Positions 51,137 through 60,298 of a stretch of 64,000 nucleotides of DNA are shown here, piece after piece (position 1 is the stretch's first letter; each line of letters starts with the position of its first letter). The notes below the pieces were generated by a model. It made no database searches and was not told the origin of the DNA. It saw only the letters and a list, made by a program, of their open reading frames with translations. A program made the position numbers and the translations under genes. Source of the DNA: Akkermansia sp. (lineage in GTDB: Bacteria > Verrucomicrobiota > Verrucomicrobiia > Verrucomicrobiales > Akkermansiaceae); the NCBI GenBank assembly GCA_017398765.1, contig JAFQEY010000085.1, positions 1 to 64,000 on the forward strand. Direction: 5' to 3'.

Positions 51137-53245
51137 TTACTGGTTGCGGGACTTGTAGGTTTCTCGTGCTTCCATTTCGGCAGCGGTGTTTTTCTGTACT
51201 TTTTCCAGAGCCTGTTTGGCAGCAAGGGCTACATCGCTGTCCGGGTCTTTGCTGTAGCGGGTCAGCAGGTTGACAACCCACTTGAAGTCTCGCAGAGAGG
51301 CGAGGTTCTTGATGATGGAGAGCTTGTCCTTGCGGGATTGCTCCAGTTTTTTACGCTCATCCTTAATTTTTTCCAGTTCCGGCCCCTCGCCGATGAAGAG
51401 ACTGCTGTCGGGGTCTGATTTGTTGATGAGGTCCTGAACCTTGGCGGTGTCGGCAAAGGGTGCTTCGCAGAACATCTCGAGAATCTTCTCTGCATCGGCA
51501 TCTGAGCGCTCGCGGTTCTGGCGGAATACAGAGGCGATGACCATCTTGATATCCGACTCATGATCGGCACTGCCCTTGGCCTTTTCCTGAAGCTCCAACA
51601 CATAGTCCAGAATGGAATCATCTCCCCAGTAGCCGATGAAACTGAGGTTGGTATTGTTCCAGCCGGAGAGGTCTGACAGTTCGCTCTTGTAGTGCGCTAA
51701 TGCCTTATCGGAGCATGCCTTGGCCATGATGATGCAGCAGTCCTCACGCAGTTTTTCGCTGAGTCCCTCAAAAATCTGGTTGCCGATGGCAACTTTCTCG
51801 GCTTTCTCGCTGTCATCCATCATGCGCAGGATGTTATCCAGACAGATGCTGAGTGTCTTGGCTAGCTGCTTATCCGTTTTTTCATCGCTGAGCAGGGCGA
51901 TGATTTCCGGCACATCGTCCTTGCCGACTCGCAGCCCGATGCATTCCCAGACAGCGGCCAGGGCTTTGCCCTTGGTGGGCCAATCCGCTTTGGCATTGAC
52001 GGCTTCTGCCAGTTTGCGCAGGTGGATGTTGACCTCATTGTTACCGGCGATGGCGATGCGCTGCAGCAGCCAGCGGAACATGCCGGAGTCAATCTTGTCG
52101 CACTTCTTGGCGGTAATATCAAAGACCAGTTTGCAGATTTCCGGGTCGCTTTCCGCGGCAAGACCCAGCAGCAGGCAAGCATTGGGACACACGGTTTTAA
52201 GGGGGTCGGAACCGTAGAGGTTGGTGCCGGTTTCACTCTTTGCATAGGGGTCAACCAATACCTCCATGAGTGCTTTGGCGTCCTTGCGGGAGCAGGTGAC
52301 ATCCACCCCTTTGGCTTTGGCTTCAGCCAGAGTGTTAACCTGCTTCCGGTTAATATCCTGAGCGCGCAGAAGAACAGATTTGATGTAGCTGCGGTGCTGT
52401 TCGACACGCTCCTGCTTGGCATTTGTGTCCAGGACATACCAAGTGCAGAATCCTGCAGCCAGCACCAGTACACCTACTCCCACGAGGAAAGGCAGTTTTT
52501 TCCAGACGGGGGTGGCGGTTGCCTGGCGCTCCAGCTCAATCAGGTAAGCATCTCTTGCGGCAGCTTCCGCTTCTGCTGCTTCCTCTTCCGGGGTCAGTTT
52601 GGGGGCTGCCTTTTTCTTTTTCCTGGCACCGGGGGTGCCGACCGCTCCTGCGGATTTCGGTTTGCCGGAGACGAGAGCCCCGGCCTTACCGTTGGGTTTG
52701 GCGGATTTGATTTTGGCAGCAGGAGCCGGGGTGTCCGCCGCAAGTTCCTGTGCGGCTTTGGCGGTCTCGGCAGCTGTTTGTTCGGTGGCTGCTGCCTCGG
52801 CAGATGCGGCTTCCTCTTCAGCAGCTACCAGAGCTGCCTGAGCTGCCTGAGCTTCCTGGAACTCTGCCATTTGGCGGTTGTATTCCTCCATCTGGCGGTT
52901 GTATTCCTCCATCTGGCGCTCGTATTCTTCCTGAGCTTTGCGGGCTGCTTCAGCCTCCGCAGCTTTGGCTTCAGCGGCGGCTTGTGCCTCAGCGGCGGCT
53001 TGTGCCTCAGCGGCGGCTTGTGCTTCAGCGGCGGCTTGTGCCTCAGCAGCGGCAGGGGACGCTCCGCTGTCTTTGGGTGCGGAAGAATTCGCTGCGGCGG
53101 GGGTCGCCGACTTTGCTTTCGGTTGAATTGCCTTGCCGTCTGCTCCCTTAAGCTTGACGCGGGTGGCAGGGGCTGTTCCGGAACTGACGAGAGAGCGGCG
53201 CGGCGCAACAGGCGCGGCGTTTATTTTCAATTTAGGAGTGGCCAT
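51137..53245 (-). CDS. Large repeat-rich membrane protein of unknown function
   Basis: 702 aa. The basic, Ala/Pro-rich N-terminus has four tandem QAAAEA units (18-bp DNA repeats at 52971-53042), then a coiled region with repeats of EEY(N/E)RQM, another Ala/Lys-rich linker, a single membrane helix at about 260-282 (LPFLVGVGVLVLAAGFCTWYVL) and a helical C-terminal domain of about 400 residues. The latter has HEAT/TPR-like character (ICKLVFDITAKKCDKIDSGMFRWLL...). The topology suggests a cytosolic N-tail and a periplasmic helical-repeat domain. No family recognised. The N-terminal tandem repeats are prone to length change. Confidence 0.7.
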   Translation of the reverse strand: MATPKLKINAAPVAPRRSLVSSGTAPATRVKLKGADGKAIQPKAKSATPAAANSSAPKDSGASPAAAEAQAAAEAQAAAEAQAAAEAQAAAEAKAAEAEAARKAQEEYERQMEEYNRQMEEYNRQMAEFQEAQAAQAALVAAEEEAASAEAAATEQTAAETAKAAQELAADTPAPAAKIKSAKPNGKAGALVSGKPKSAGAVGTPGARKKKKAAPKLTPEEEAAEAEAAARDAYLIELERQATATPVWKKLPFLVGVGVLVLAAGFCTWYVLDTNAKQERVEQHRSYIKSVLLRAQDINRKQVNTLAEAKAKGVDVTCSRKDAKALMEVLVDPYAKSETGTNLYGSDPLKTVCPNACLLLGLAAESDPEICKLVFDITAKKCDKIDSGMFRWLLQRIAIAGNNEVNIHLRKLAEAVNAKADWPTKGKALAAVWECIGLRVGKDDVPEIIALLSDEKTDKQLAKTLSICLDNILRMMDDSEKAEKVAIGNQIFEGLSEKLREDCCIIMAKACSDKALAHYKSELSDLSGWNNTNLSFIGYWGDDSILDYVLELQEKAKGSADHESDIKMVIASVFRQNRERSDADAEKILEMFCEAPFADTAKVQDLINKSDPDSSLFIGEGPELEKIKDERKKLEQSRKDKLSIIKNLASLRDFKWVVNLLTRYSKDPDSDVALAAKQALEKVQKNTAAEMEARETYKSRNQ

Positions 53246-53281
53246 GTCTTTGCTGTAAATTGAATGAGAAGAGACATGTTA

Positions 53282-53310
53282 TCTTTAGCATATTTCCCCT
53301 CAGATTGCAA
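53282..53310 (-). promoter_or_regulatory. Promoter of the 702-aa protein gene
   Basis: Minus strand: TTGCAA (53305-53310), a 17-bp spacer and TAAAGA (53282-53287); leader about 30 nt. Confidence 0.5.
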
Positions 53311-53351
53311 TAACGGAAATGGGAAAAGGCTTTTTTTCTGTTCCTCTGCCC

Positions 53352-54173
53352 TTAGAGGATACACTTGATTTGGCGCCGCCGCAGTTCAGCTGTTTTGAAA
53401 AGACTCAGTCCCAGAATGATGGTGAGAGCTGTAGCATAGCAGACAAAATCAGCGGATCCTGTGGGGTAGATTCCGGCGGATGCTCGCGGTTGCAGCGTGC
53501 AGACAAAGCCTGTTGCGGCGGCTGCCAGTAGCAGGATGCCGATGACTTTGGAAGCCCGATTTCCGCAGAAAAGGGCAGGGAGCGGCAGCAGAGACAGGGC
53601 GGTGAGAATGATGAACCCACGGCCATGCCCCCACAAGATATCTGAGCTGATGATGCAGGCTGCCACCGGCAGCAGACAGAGCCCCCCCACCCAACGCCGC
53701 CCGGGGAAAAGATTCTCAAGTATCCGGCTCAGGAGCAGCAGAAAGAGGCTGCCATAGAGCTGGTAGGTAAGCAGGGGCCGCAGTGCTGCCAGATGGTTTG
53801 GCTGCACGCTTGCTTCCGGGAGGTAATATTCAGGGACAACATAGAAGAGTGCTCCCATGCAGCAGATAACGAAGGGCCAGCCGCACCAGAGAGCCGTAGT
53901 GGCCATGCGCCCGGCACAGTGTGTGGTGCAGGTGGTTGTTTTTCCTGCCAGCAGCAGGCAACTGCGCAGAAGTTGAGCACTCATGCCGCCCAGCGCAGCA
54001 AAGAGTCCGGCGCAGAAGATGCCGAAAGGGATGGCGGCACGCAAATCCCACAGTGGGATGCACCCCATGAAAGACGCCCCCGAAAAGGGAGAGCTCTGTG
54101 CTGTATTGCGCAGCGTTGTCACGGCCAGCAACAGTGCCCCGGCTAACAGAAGAATGAAGAGTCGATGCCTCAT
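53352..54173 (-). CDS. Unknown polytopic membrane protein
   Basis: 273 aa with about seven to eight hydrophobic helices spread over the full length (for example LFILLLAGALLLAVTTL at the start, GFIILTALSLLPLPALFCG and FVCYATALTIILGLSLF near the end). No transport or enzyme motif is visible. It follows map by about 90 bp on the same strand, with a small hairpin between (ACTGCCGCA 54186-54194 with TGCGGCAGT 54217-54225). Confidence 0.6.
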   Translation of the reverse strand: MRHRLFILLLAGALLLAVTTLRNTAQSSPFSGASFMGCIPLWDLRAAIPFGIFCAGLFAALGGMSAQLLRSCLLLAGKTTTCTTHCAGRMATTALWCGWPFVICCMGALFYVVPEYYLPEASVQPNHLAALRPLLTYQLYGSLFLLLLSRILENLFPGRRWVGGLCLLPVAACIISSDILWGHGRGFIILTALSLLPLPALFCGNRASKVIGILLLAAAATGFVCTLQPRASAGIYPTGSADFVCYATALTIILGLSLFKTAELRRRQIKCIL

Positions 54174-54261
54174 GCCGAAAGCATAACTGCCGCAGTGGGC
54201 TCATGCAAGCCTGCTTTGCGGCAGTCGGGCAAACAGTTGGAGCCCGCACACGCGGGGTAGC

Positions 54262-55056
54262 TTACAGCGTGATGCCCAGCTGCTCCGGCAGGGCAATGCG
54301 CGGACGCTCCGTCAGGATTTCTCCACCGTGGGAACCCACTGCTACGGTGTGTTCAAAGTGGGCGGACCAGGAACCGTCTGCCGTGACGGCGGTCCAGTCA
54401 TCCTCCAGCACCTTGATGCGGTAGGTGCCCAGATTTATCATCGGTTCAATAGCCAGAATCATGCCGCGTTTGAGCCGGGGAAGGGGGTAGCGCGGGCGGT
54501 AGTTGGGAATCTGCGGTTCCTCATGCAGGTGGCGGCCTACGCCGTGTCCCACGTAATCCCGCACAATGCCGAATCCGAAAGGCTTGACATAATCTTCAAT
54601 GGCTCCGCAGACTTCCATGAGAGAATTGCCCTGTTTTGCCTGCTCAATGCCGCGGAAAAGAGCCTCCTCTGTCACCGCCAGCAGTCGGCGGGCTTCTTCG
54701 CTCACGTTGCCCACCGGTACCGTCATGGCGTTGTCACCGTACCAGCCGTCCACAATGGCTCCGCAGTCCAGACTGACGATATCTCCGTCCTGTATGACCC
54801 GTGTGCCGCCGATGCCGTGGACTATCTCCTCGTTCACAGAGATGCAGAGCTGCCCGGGGTACCCGCAGTAGCCCAGAAAGGCGTTGCCGCATTTTTCCTT
54901 GCGGAAAAGTTCGGCGGCGTAGTCATCTATCTCTTTGGTGGTGATGCCGGGGCGGATGATGGGCATGAGCTCCATCAGAATGCGCGCCGATACTTCGCCT
55001 GCTTTGCGAAGCTTGCTGATTTCATTCGGATTGCGGACGGGGATGCGTTCTGCCAT
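54262..55056 (-). CDS. map: Methionine aminopeptidase, type I
   Basis: Removes N-terminal Met from new proteins. 264 aa, normal for type Ia. Metal ligands and signatures: SVNEEIVHGIGG (His), VSLDCGAIVDGWYGDNAMTV (two Asp), RDYVGHGVGRHLHEEPQIPNY (His), GMILAIEPMIN (Glu) and the final ARFEHT-like SAHFEHTV (Glu). The start has a clear promoter. Confidence 0.97.
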   Translation of the reverse strand: MAERIPVRNPNEISKLRKAGEVSARILMELMPIIRPGITTKEIDDYAAELFRKEKCGNAFLGYCGYPGQLCISVNEEIVHGIGGTRVIQDGDIVSLDCGAIVDGWYGDNAMTVPVGNVSEEARRLLAVTEEALFRGIEQAKQGNSLMEVCGAIEDYVKPFGFGIVRDYVGHGVGRHLHEEPQIPNYRPRYPLPRLKRGMILAIEPMINLGTYRIKVLEDDWTAVTADGSWSAHFEHTVAVGSHGGEILTERPRIALPEQLGITL

Positions 55057-55083
55057 GGTGAAAAATGCTGATTTGCTCCGTTG

Positions 55084-55111
55084 ATTATAGCATGCAGTAG
55101 CTGAAACTCAA
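55084..55111 (-). promoter_or_regulatory. Promoter of map
   Basis: Minus strand: TTGAGT (55106-55111), a 16-bp spacer and TATAAT (55084-55089). Confidence 0.65.
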
Positions 55112-55179
55112 CCCTTCATCCTGTCGTGTGGATAAAATTTCGGTCGGCCGCGGTGAAATCGGGCACCTCTGTAACACAA

Positions 55180-55207
55180 TTGTAACACTCAGCACGCATT
55201 TTATGCT
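55180..55207 (+). promoter_or_regulatory. Promoter of the gene at 55282
   Basis: TTGTAA (55180-55185), a 16-bp spacer and TATGCT (55202-55207). A direct repeat TGTAACAC overlaps the -35. The leader is about 68 nt. Confidence 0.5.
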
Positions 55208-55281
55208 CGAATTCAGAGCCCCCTTGTGTTACAAGAAAGCATCGACAATCCGTTTTTAACATTTAACCAAGAGATACGACT

Positions 55282-56568
55282 ATGGCAATTCATATCCAAA
55301 TGAGTGAAGAAGCTGAGCGCGAGATGCGCCGTGCATCTATGCGCAATAAGCTTTCCTCGCTGCTGGCCTGCCTGCTGCTGGTAGGCGGTGGCGGTCTTAT
55401 TCTGACCCTGACTGTGGTGCTTATTGCCCAGGAAATGCCGGCAGAGTTCCTGGCCTATACTCCACCCGCAGAAGATGCGCCGCCCACCAATGAGCCCACC
55501 ACGCAACAGCTTTCCTCCAAGGCTTCCTCTCCCTCCAAAAATGTGTCCCCGACGGTGATTGTGTCGACCTCTGCCGCTCCTGTGGCTATGTCTGAGGTGG
55601 ATATTCCCATGGATGACAGCATGGATGTAGGCGTTTCCATGGATTTGGGCATGGGGTTGGGCGATGGCCTGGGCGATGGTCTGGGCGATGGTGGTGATGG
55701 CCTTGGCTCCGGTTCTGCCGGCGGTTCCGCTCTGGTGGGTACTTTCTACGATTTGAAACAGACCAAGAGTGGGGCACCCTCCGGCATTGTCAGTGGTGGT
55801 CAGGGTGAGCACAAGGTGTTGGAAGTGCTGAACGGCTTCCTCAAGGGCTGGTCCGAATCCACGCTGGGCAAGTATTACAAATCTCCCAATAAGCTGTATG
55901 CCTCCAATTTCTACCTGCCTGTCTGTCTCGCTAAGTATGGCCCCATTGCCTATGGCGTGGGTGACAAGGTGAAAGAGGGTGCATGGGTGGCCATTTATCG
56001 CGGTAAAGTCCGTGCGCCGAAGTCCGGTAAGTTCCGCTTTGTGGGAACGGGTGACGAATGCATCGCCGTGCGTTTCAATAACAAGACGGTGCTGGAAGCC
56101 GGGTATCGCCTTCCCTCTCGCTGGAGCAAGGAAAAACCGGGCCGTGCCAAGGTTTCCGGTCCTGACCATGCCAATTATGCCAAGGAGGTCAAGGATGGTA
56201 CTGATAGAATCCACAAGGGTTATGAGTTTATCAAGCTGAATGGTATCGGTATCTGGAACTCAGAAATCGGCGGTCTCACGGCAGGTAATGTTTTCGATGT
56301 GAAGGAGGGAGAAGTGTATCCTATTCAGATTATGGTAACGGAAGTTCCCGGCGGTAAGTTTGGTGTTCTGCTGTTGCTGGAGGATATGTCTGAAGGCTTG
56401 AAGTCCAATAACCCCAACAACGTGTATCACCTGTTCCGTACTAATTTCTCCACTCCGAGCGATAAGTCCATTCTGGAATTGCTCAAGAAGGATCGTTGTA
56501 ACGTGGGCGATCAGCTGGAAGTGCCCAAGTACAATCCTGATTCCCTCATCTGGGTTGCCGTGCCCTGA
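55282..56568 (+). CDS. Membrane-anchored protein with PA14-like domain
   Basis: 428 aa. A short cytosolic N-terminus precedes one membrane helix (LSSLLACLLLVGGGGLILTLTVVLIAQ, about 25-50). A Pro/Ser/Thr linker and a Gly/Asp-rich stretch with repeated GLGDGLGDG (about 120-145) follow. Then comes an exported domain in which RGKVRAPKSGKFRFVGTGDECIAVRFNNKTVLEAG reads like the core of a PA14 carbohydrate-binding module; GGLTAGNVFDVKEGEVYPIQIMVTEVPGGKFG continues it. Binding of a glycan or wall component is a reasonable guess. Single gene with its own promoter and terminator. Confidence 0.7.
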   Translation: MAIHIQMSEEAEREMRRASMRNKLSSLLACLLLVGGGGLILTLTVVLIAQEMPAEFLAYTPPAEDAPPTNEPTTQQLSSKASSPSKNVSPTVIVSTSAAPVAMSEVDIPMDDSMDVGVSMDLGMGLGDGLGDGLGDGGDGLGSGSAGGSALVGTFYDLKQTKSGAPSGIVSGGQGEHKVLEVLNGFLKGWSESTLGKYYKSPNKLYASNFYLPVCLAKYGPIAYGVGDKVKEGAWVAIYRGKVRAPKSGKFRFVGTGDECIAVRFNNKTVLEAGYRLPSRWSKEKPGRAKVSGPDHANYAKEVKDGTDRIHKGYEFIKLNGIGIWNSEIGGLTAGNVFDVKEGEVYPIQIMVTEVPGGKFGVLLLLEDMSEGLKSNNPNNVYHLFRTNFSTPSDKSILELLKKDRCNVGDQLEVPKYNPDSLIWVAVP

Positions 56569-56591
56569 TGTAAGATTGAAAAAAAATCAGC

Positions 56592-56624
56592 AACGCTGCA
56601 TCGGTCCCGGTGCAGCGTTTTTTT
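56592..56624. terminator. Bidirectional terminator between the PA14-like gene and recQ
   Basis: AACGCTGCA (56592-56600) pairs with TGCAGCGTT (56611-56619), followed by a T-run on the plus strand and preceded by an A-run, so it can serve both convergent genes. The recQ stop touches its edge. Confidence 0.85.
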
Positions 56625-58485
56625 ACAGCTCGTTCCAAGGGGTTCCTGCGCGGCTGCCGTAGAGAGGGTGAGCCCAGAGGCGGCGGGCGAGTGAACCGGG
56701 GGTGGATATACCCAGCAGAAAGCGGCGGCGCTGGGAATCACGGGAGAACTCCGGCAGGTCGGTCGGGGCCGGGACGGGGGCTTCCGGCGGCGTCGGGGGC
56801 ATAGGCAGGGCGGTTTTTTCTCCGCAGCAGATGCCGCAGTTACCGCAAGGTGGGGGGGAGGTTTGTTCCTCTCCGGTGAAGTAGCGGTGCAGGGCTGTGT
56901 TGAGACATTCCCGCCCGGTGAGCATGTGCAGCAGTGAGTCAAGTCTCTGCTGGTTGCCGGTGGTGTGGCGCGCGAAGCTTGCGGAGAGAGCATCTGCCAC
57001 GGCGCGGGCATCGGCAGGGCACCCGGCGGAGCGGATACAGAAAGCGCGGCGGCGGTAGCGGATATCCCACTCCTGCGCTGCGAGGCAGTCATCCAGCTGG
57101 TGCATGGCTTCGGCATAGCTGCAGTCCCACGCCAGTGCTGCATCGGCCACTTCTCCCTCTCGGTGTTCGGCCAGCCAGCGGAGTCGGCTGCTTTCCTGTT
57201 CATCCCTCCCGTCCAGTATGGTGCTGAGGGGGAAAAGCGGTTTAGCTTTGTAAAACTGGTAGCCTGTGGATTCTTCTGTCACGGCTCCCATTTCCATGAG
57301 CAGTTGCAGGGCTCGTTGGGGTACATCCTCCGGTATATCACAGACAGTGGTCAGCTCCCATGGGGAAACGACTTTCCACGCGGCGGGCAGTAGCCAGCGG
57401 ACACAGCGGAGCACTCCCTCAGCATCCGGCTCTGCGGCGTAGATGCGGTTGCGGGCATCGGTGAGGTCTGCTCCGTTGAGCAGTACCAGCGAGGCGGCGG
57501 GCTGCCCGTCACGCCCGGCGCGCCCGGATTCCTGAAGATAGGCTTCCGGTGAGGAGGGGGCGCAGTAGTGGATGACGGAGCGGACATCCGGCTTGTCCAC
57601 CCCCATGCCGAAGGCGATGGTGGCCACGAGGATGCGGAGCCGGTTGTGCAGAAAGTCGTCCTGAATGCGGGCGCGGAGTTCAGCATTCTGTCCGGCGTGG
57701 TAGCAGGTGGCTCCCGGGTATCCGGCTGCAGCTAAATCAGCTGCCAGTTGCTCAGTTTCCTTGCGGCTGCGGCAGTAGATGATGGCGGGCAGGTGCTGCG
57801 GCTCTGCCAGGTGCGCCAGCAGAGCAGGCATGCGCTCGGTGCAGCTGAGGACGCGGCGGGAGATGTTCGGCCGCGCCGGGGGCAGGGTGATGCTGTTCTC
57901 CGGCAGGATATGAAAGGCGGCCCGCAAGTCCTGCTGCACGCGCGGAGTGGCGGTGGCGGTGAGTGCCATGGTGCAGAGAAAGGGGAACTGTTCCCGGATG
58001 CGCGGCAGTTGCAGGTAATCCGGGCGGAAACTGTGACCCCATTCGGAGACGCAGTGGGCTTCATCCACCACAAAAAGCCGCAGCGGGGCAGATTTCAGGG
58101 CTCCCCTCAAATCACGGTTATCCAGAGATTCCGGTGCTACGAAGAGAAGGCGCAGTTCTCCGGCGTTTACCGCGGCTAAAACCTGCTCCCGCTCCTCCTG
58201 CTCCAGTGTGGAATCAAATCGGGCGGCGGGTATGCCCCGGCGGGTGAGGGAATCACACTGGTCACGCATGAGAGCAATGAGCGGTGAGACTACTACGGAG
58301 GTTCCGCCCAGCAAAAGTGCCGCAGCCTGATAACACAGGCTTTTGCCATGACCGGTCGGCAGCACGCCGAGGGCGTTTTGTCCTGCCAGAGCCGCTTCAA
58401 TAAGCTGCCGCTGCCCCGCCCGTAGTTTCGCTGCGCCGAATGTGCTGAGGATGCGCTGCTCCGCTGTGTGGTCAAAGCTTATCAT
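56623..58485 (-). CDS. recQ: RecQ-family ATP-dependent DNA helicase
   Basis: 620 aa 3'-5' helicase for recombination repair. Motif 0/I region LRAGQRQLIEAAL and GVLPTGHGKSLCYQ, motif II VVDEAHCVSEWGHSFRPDY with the RecQ aromatic loop, motif III ALTATATP, and motif VI SGRAGRDGQPA. The RecQ zinc site seems to be near the C-terminus (ECLNTALHRYFTG...CGNCGICC, about 525-555), after a helical region, and no HRDC domain follows; the last 60 residues are Pro-rich. The start overlaps the stop of the patatin gene, so the two are coupled. Confidence 0.92.
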   Translation of the reverse strand: MISFDHTAEQRILSTFGAAKLRAGQRQLIEAALAGQNALGVLPTGHGKSLCYQAAALLLGGTSVVVSPLIALMRDQCDSLTRRGIPAARFDSTLEQEEREQVLAAVNAGELRLLFVAPESLDNRDLRGALKSAPLRLFVVDEAHCVSEWGHSFRPDYLQLPRIREQFPFLCTMALTATATPRVQQDLRAAFHILPENSITLPPARPNISRRVLSCTERMPALLAHLAEPQHLPAIIYCRSRKETEQLAADLAAAGYPGATCYHAGQNAELRARIQDDFLHNRLRILVATIAFGMGVDKPDVRSVIHYCAPSSPEAYLQESGRAGRDGQPAASLVLLNGADLTDARNRIYAAEPDAEGVLRCVRWLLPAAWKVVSPWELTTVCDIPEDVPQRALQLLMEMGAVTEESTGYQFYKAKPLFPLSTILDGRDEQESSRLRWLAEHREGEVADAALAWDCSYAEAMHQLDDCLAAQEWDIRYRRRAFCIRSAGCPADARAVADALSASFARHTTGNQQRLDSLLHMLTGRECLNTALHRYFTGEEQTSPPPCGNCGICCGEKTALPMPPTPPEAPVPAPTDLPEFSRDSQRRRFLLGISTPGSLARRLWAHPLYGSRAGTPWNEL

Positions 58486-59330
58486 CAGGCAAGAAAGCGA
58501 TGAATGTTTTCCAGCTGCTCGGCGGCGGTGGCGCGCCCGATGTCGTATGCGGCCTGCAGTTTGTCCGGGTTCTTCTCGGCACGGCTGACGGGAAGTGGTT
58601 CTGCCGGGCGGATGACGAGCACGCTGCCGGCGGCTTCTTGTTCTGCGATGTAGTTCAGCGTGGTATTATACATCTCATGCCGCCGCTGCATGGTTTGCAC
58701 CAGCTTGGGGTAGCGGCGGTACATGAGCCGGATGAGCGGCAACGCTTTTGTCTTTTTCTTGCGATAATCTGCCGGTTGGGTGAGGATGACAACATTGCGC
58801 GTATAGCCGATGCTTTGGAAAAAGCGCAGGGGGATGGCATCGCTCATGCCGCCGTCCAGCAGTTTCTGCCCCTCAATTTCGACGATGCGTGATACCAGTG
58901 GCATGGAGGCAGAGGCGCGTATCCAGTCGAAGCCGTGGTCATGATAACCGTCATAGCGTCGGTAGACGGGCTCGCCTGTCTCTACATCAGTGCAGACGAG
59001 GTAGAATTCCATGGGGTTTTCCCGGTAGGTGTCGAAATCAAACGCATCCAGATGCAGCGGGACTTCTCGGTAGGCAAAATCGGTGTTGAAGAGGTTGCCG
59101 GTGAGCAGCAGACTGCGTAGCCCGCAGTAGCGCGGGTCATTGCAGAAGCGTTTGTTGTAGCGGATGCTGCGCCCGATTTGGCGGGATTTATAGTTGCAGC
59201 CGAATGCGGCCCCGGCAGAGACTCCCACAGCACCGTCAAACTCAATCCCGTGCTCCATCATCACATCGGTAACTCCGGCGGTGAACATGCCGCGCATGGC
59301 TCCACCCTCCAGTATCAGTCCTTTTTTCAT
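58485..59330 (-). CDS. Patatin-like phospholipase
   Basis: About 281 aa from ATG 59330 (MKKGLILEGGAMRG, the oxyanion-hole segment). The catalytic Ser is in VGVSAGAAFG (GxSxG) and the catalytic Asp in KLLDGGMSDAIP (DGG). The family is the bacterial YjjU-like group; it hydrolyses lipid acyl esters, probably in the cytosol or at the inner membrane. No signal peptide. In the trpS operon, 14 bp after pfkB, and coupled to recQ. Confidence 0.92.
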   Translation of the reverse strand: MKKGLILEGGAMRGMFTAGVTDVMMEHGIEFDGAVGVSAGAAFGCNYKSRQIGRSIRYNKRFCNDPRYCGLRSLLLTGNLFNTDFAYREVPLHLDAFDFDTYRENPMEFYLVCTDVETGEPVYRRYDGYHDHGFDWIRASASMPLVSRIVEIEGQKLLDGGMSDAIPLRFFQSIGYTRNVVILTQPADYRKKKTKALPLIRLMYRRYPKLVQTMQRRHEMYNTTLNYIAEQEAAGSVLVIRPAEPLPVSRAEKNPDKLQAAYDIGRATAAEQLENIHRFLA

Positions 59331-59344
59331 ACTGCGTGGCGGGG

Positions 59345-60298
59345 TCACAGACTCCACTGAGTCATGGTATGGAAACGGTGAATGCGTTCGGCAAGCTCTG
59401 CTCGTGTGACGGAAAAGAGCGGTACCGTGCCGAATTTCTCACAGGTAAAGGAAGCCACGACTGTAGCTAGCGCAATACCGCTTTTCATGGCTTCCCACTC
59501 GGGCTTTCCGCCGTTGAGACAGCTGGTCAGGTGCCCGGCCAGTGCTCCCATGAATGAATCACCCGCTCCGGTGGGGTCTTTCGGGTGCACCAGCGGCCAG
59601 GCCGGGCAGCGGAACAGGCGGGTTTCTCCCCCCTCTGTGCGGTGGAAGAGTGTGGCCCCGGCACTGCCGTGTTTCACAATGGCATAGCGCGGCCCGGCTT
59701 CCAACAGACGATAGCCTGCTTCCGTTGAATCCACCGTGTCGGCAAATGCGCGGGCTTCTTCATCATTCATGAGTGCTAAATCTACCCTTGCGAGCAGCTT
59801 GCGGGTGTATTCCGGCTCTCGCTCTATCCAGGATTTCATGAAATCCGCCATCACGAACTGAGCCTCACGGCATTGCTCCACGAGCCGATATTGCAGTGGT
59901 GGGGTTACGTTGGTGGCAACTACCAGCGGGGCTTTTTTCAATTCATCCGGCAGTTGTATGCGCCAGTGTTCCTGCACGCCTTCGATGGTTTCTACCGTGG
60001 TGCGCAGGTTCATGTCCTGCTCGTATTTGCCGGTCCAGGCAAAGGTGCGCCCCGCGGCTTGGTCCACGTGTGCCATGCTTACGCCACGGGCTTCCAATGC
60101 CATGCCGAACTCGCGCGGAAAATCATCTCCCACCACGCCGACTAAATCAATATCCGGGGTGATGAGTCGCGCCGCCAGTGCTGCGTATGGGCCGGAGCCC
60201 CCCAGCACGGAATTGACCCGCCCGCCGGGGGTTATCAGGGTGTCGATGGCGATGGTTCCGTAGATGAGGGCGCGGTCACTCATGGTGGGGAGTCGCAT
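59345..60298 (-). CDS. PfkB-family carbohydrate/nucleoside kinase
   Basis: 317 aa ribokinase-fold kinase. Features: GTIAIDTLITPGG at the start, GGSGPYAALAARL (substrate loop), and near the end HPKDPTGAGDSFMGALAGHL, in which the Asp of GAGD is the catalytic base. The substrate cannot be predicted. ATG 60298 overlaps the trpS stop (ATGA), and ATG 60283 is an alternative. Confidence 0.9.
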   Translation of the reverse strand: MRLPTMSDRALIYGTIAIDTLITPGGRVNSVLGGSGPYAALAARLITPDIDLVGVVGDDFPREFGMALEARGVSMAHVDQAAGRTFAWTGKYEQDMNLRTTVETIEGVQEHWRIQLPDELKKAPLVVATNVTPPLQYRLVEQCREAQFVMADFMKSWIEREPEYTRKLLARVDLALMNDEEARAFADTVDSTEAGYRLLEAGPRYAIVKHGSAGATLFHRTEGGETRLFRCPAWPLVHPKDPTGAGDSFMGALAGHLTSCLNGGKPEWEAMKSGIALATVVASFTCEKFGTVPLFSVTRAELAERIHRFHTMTQWSL

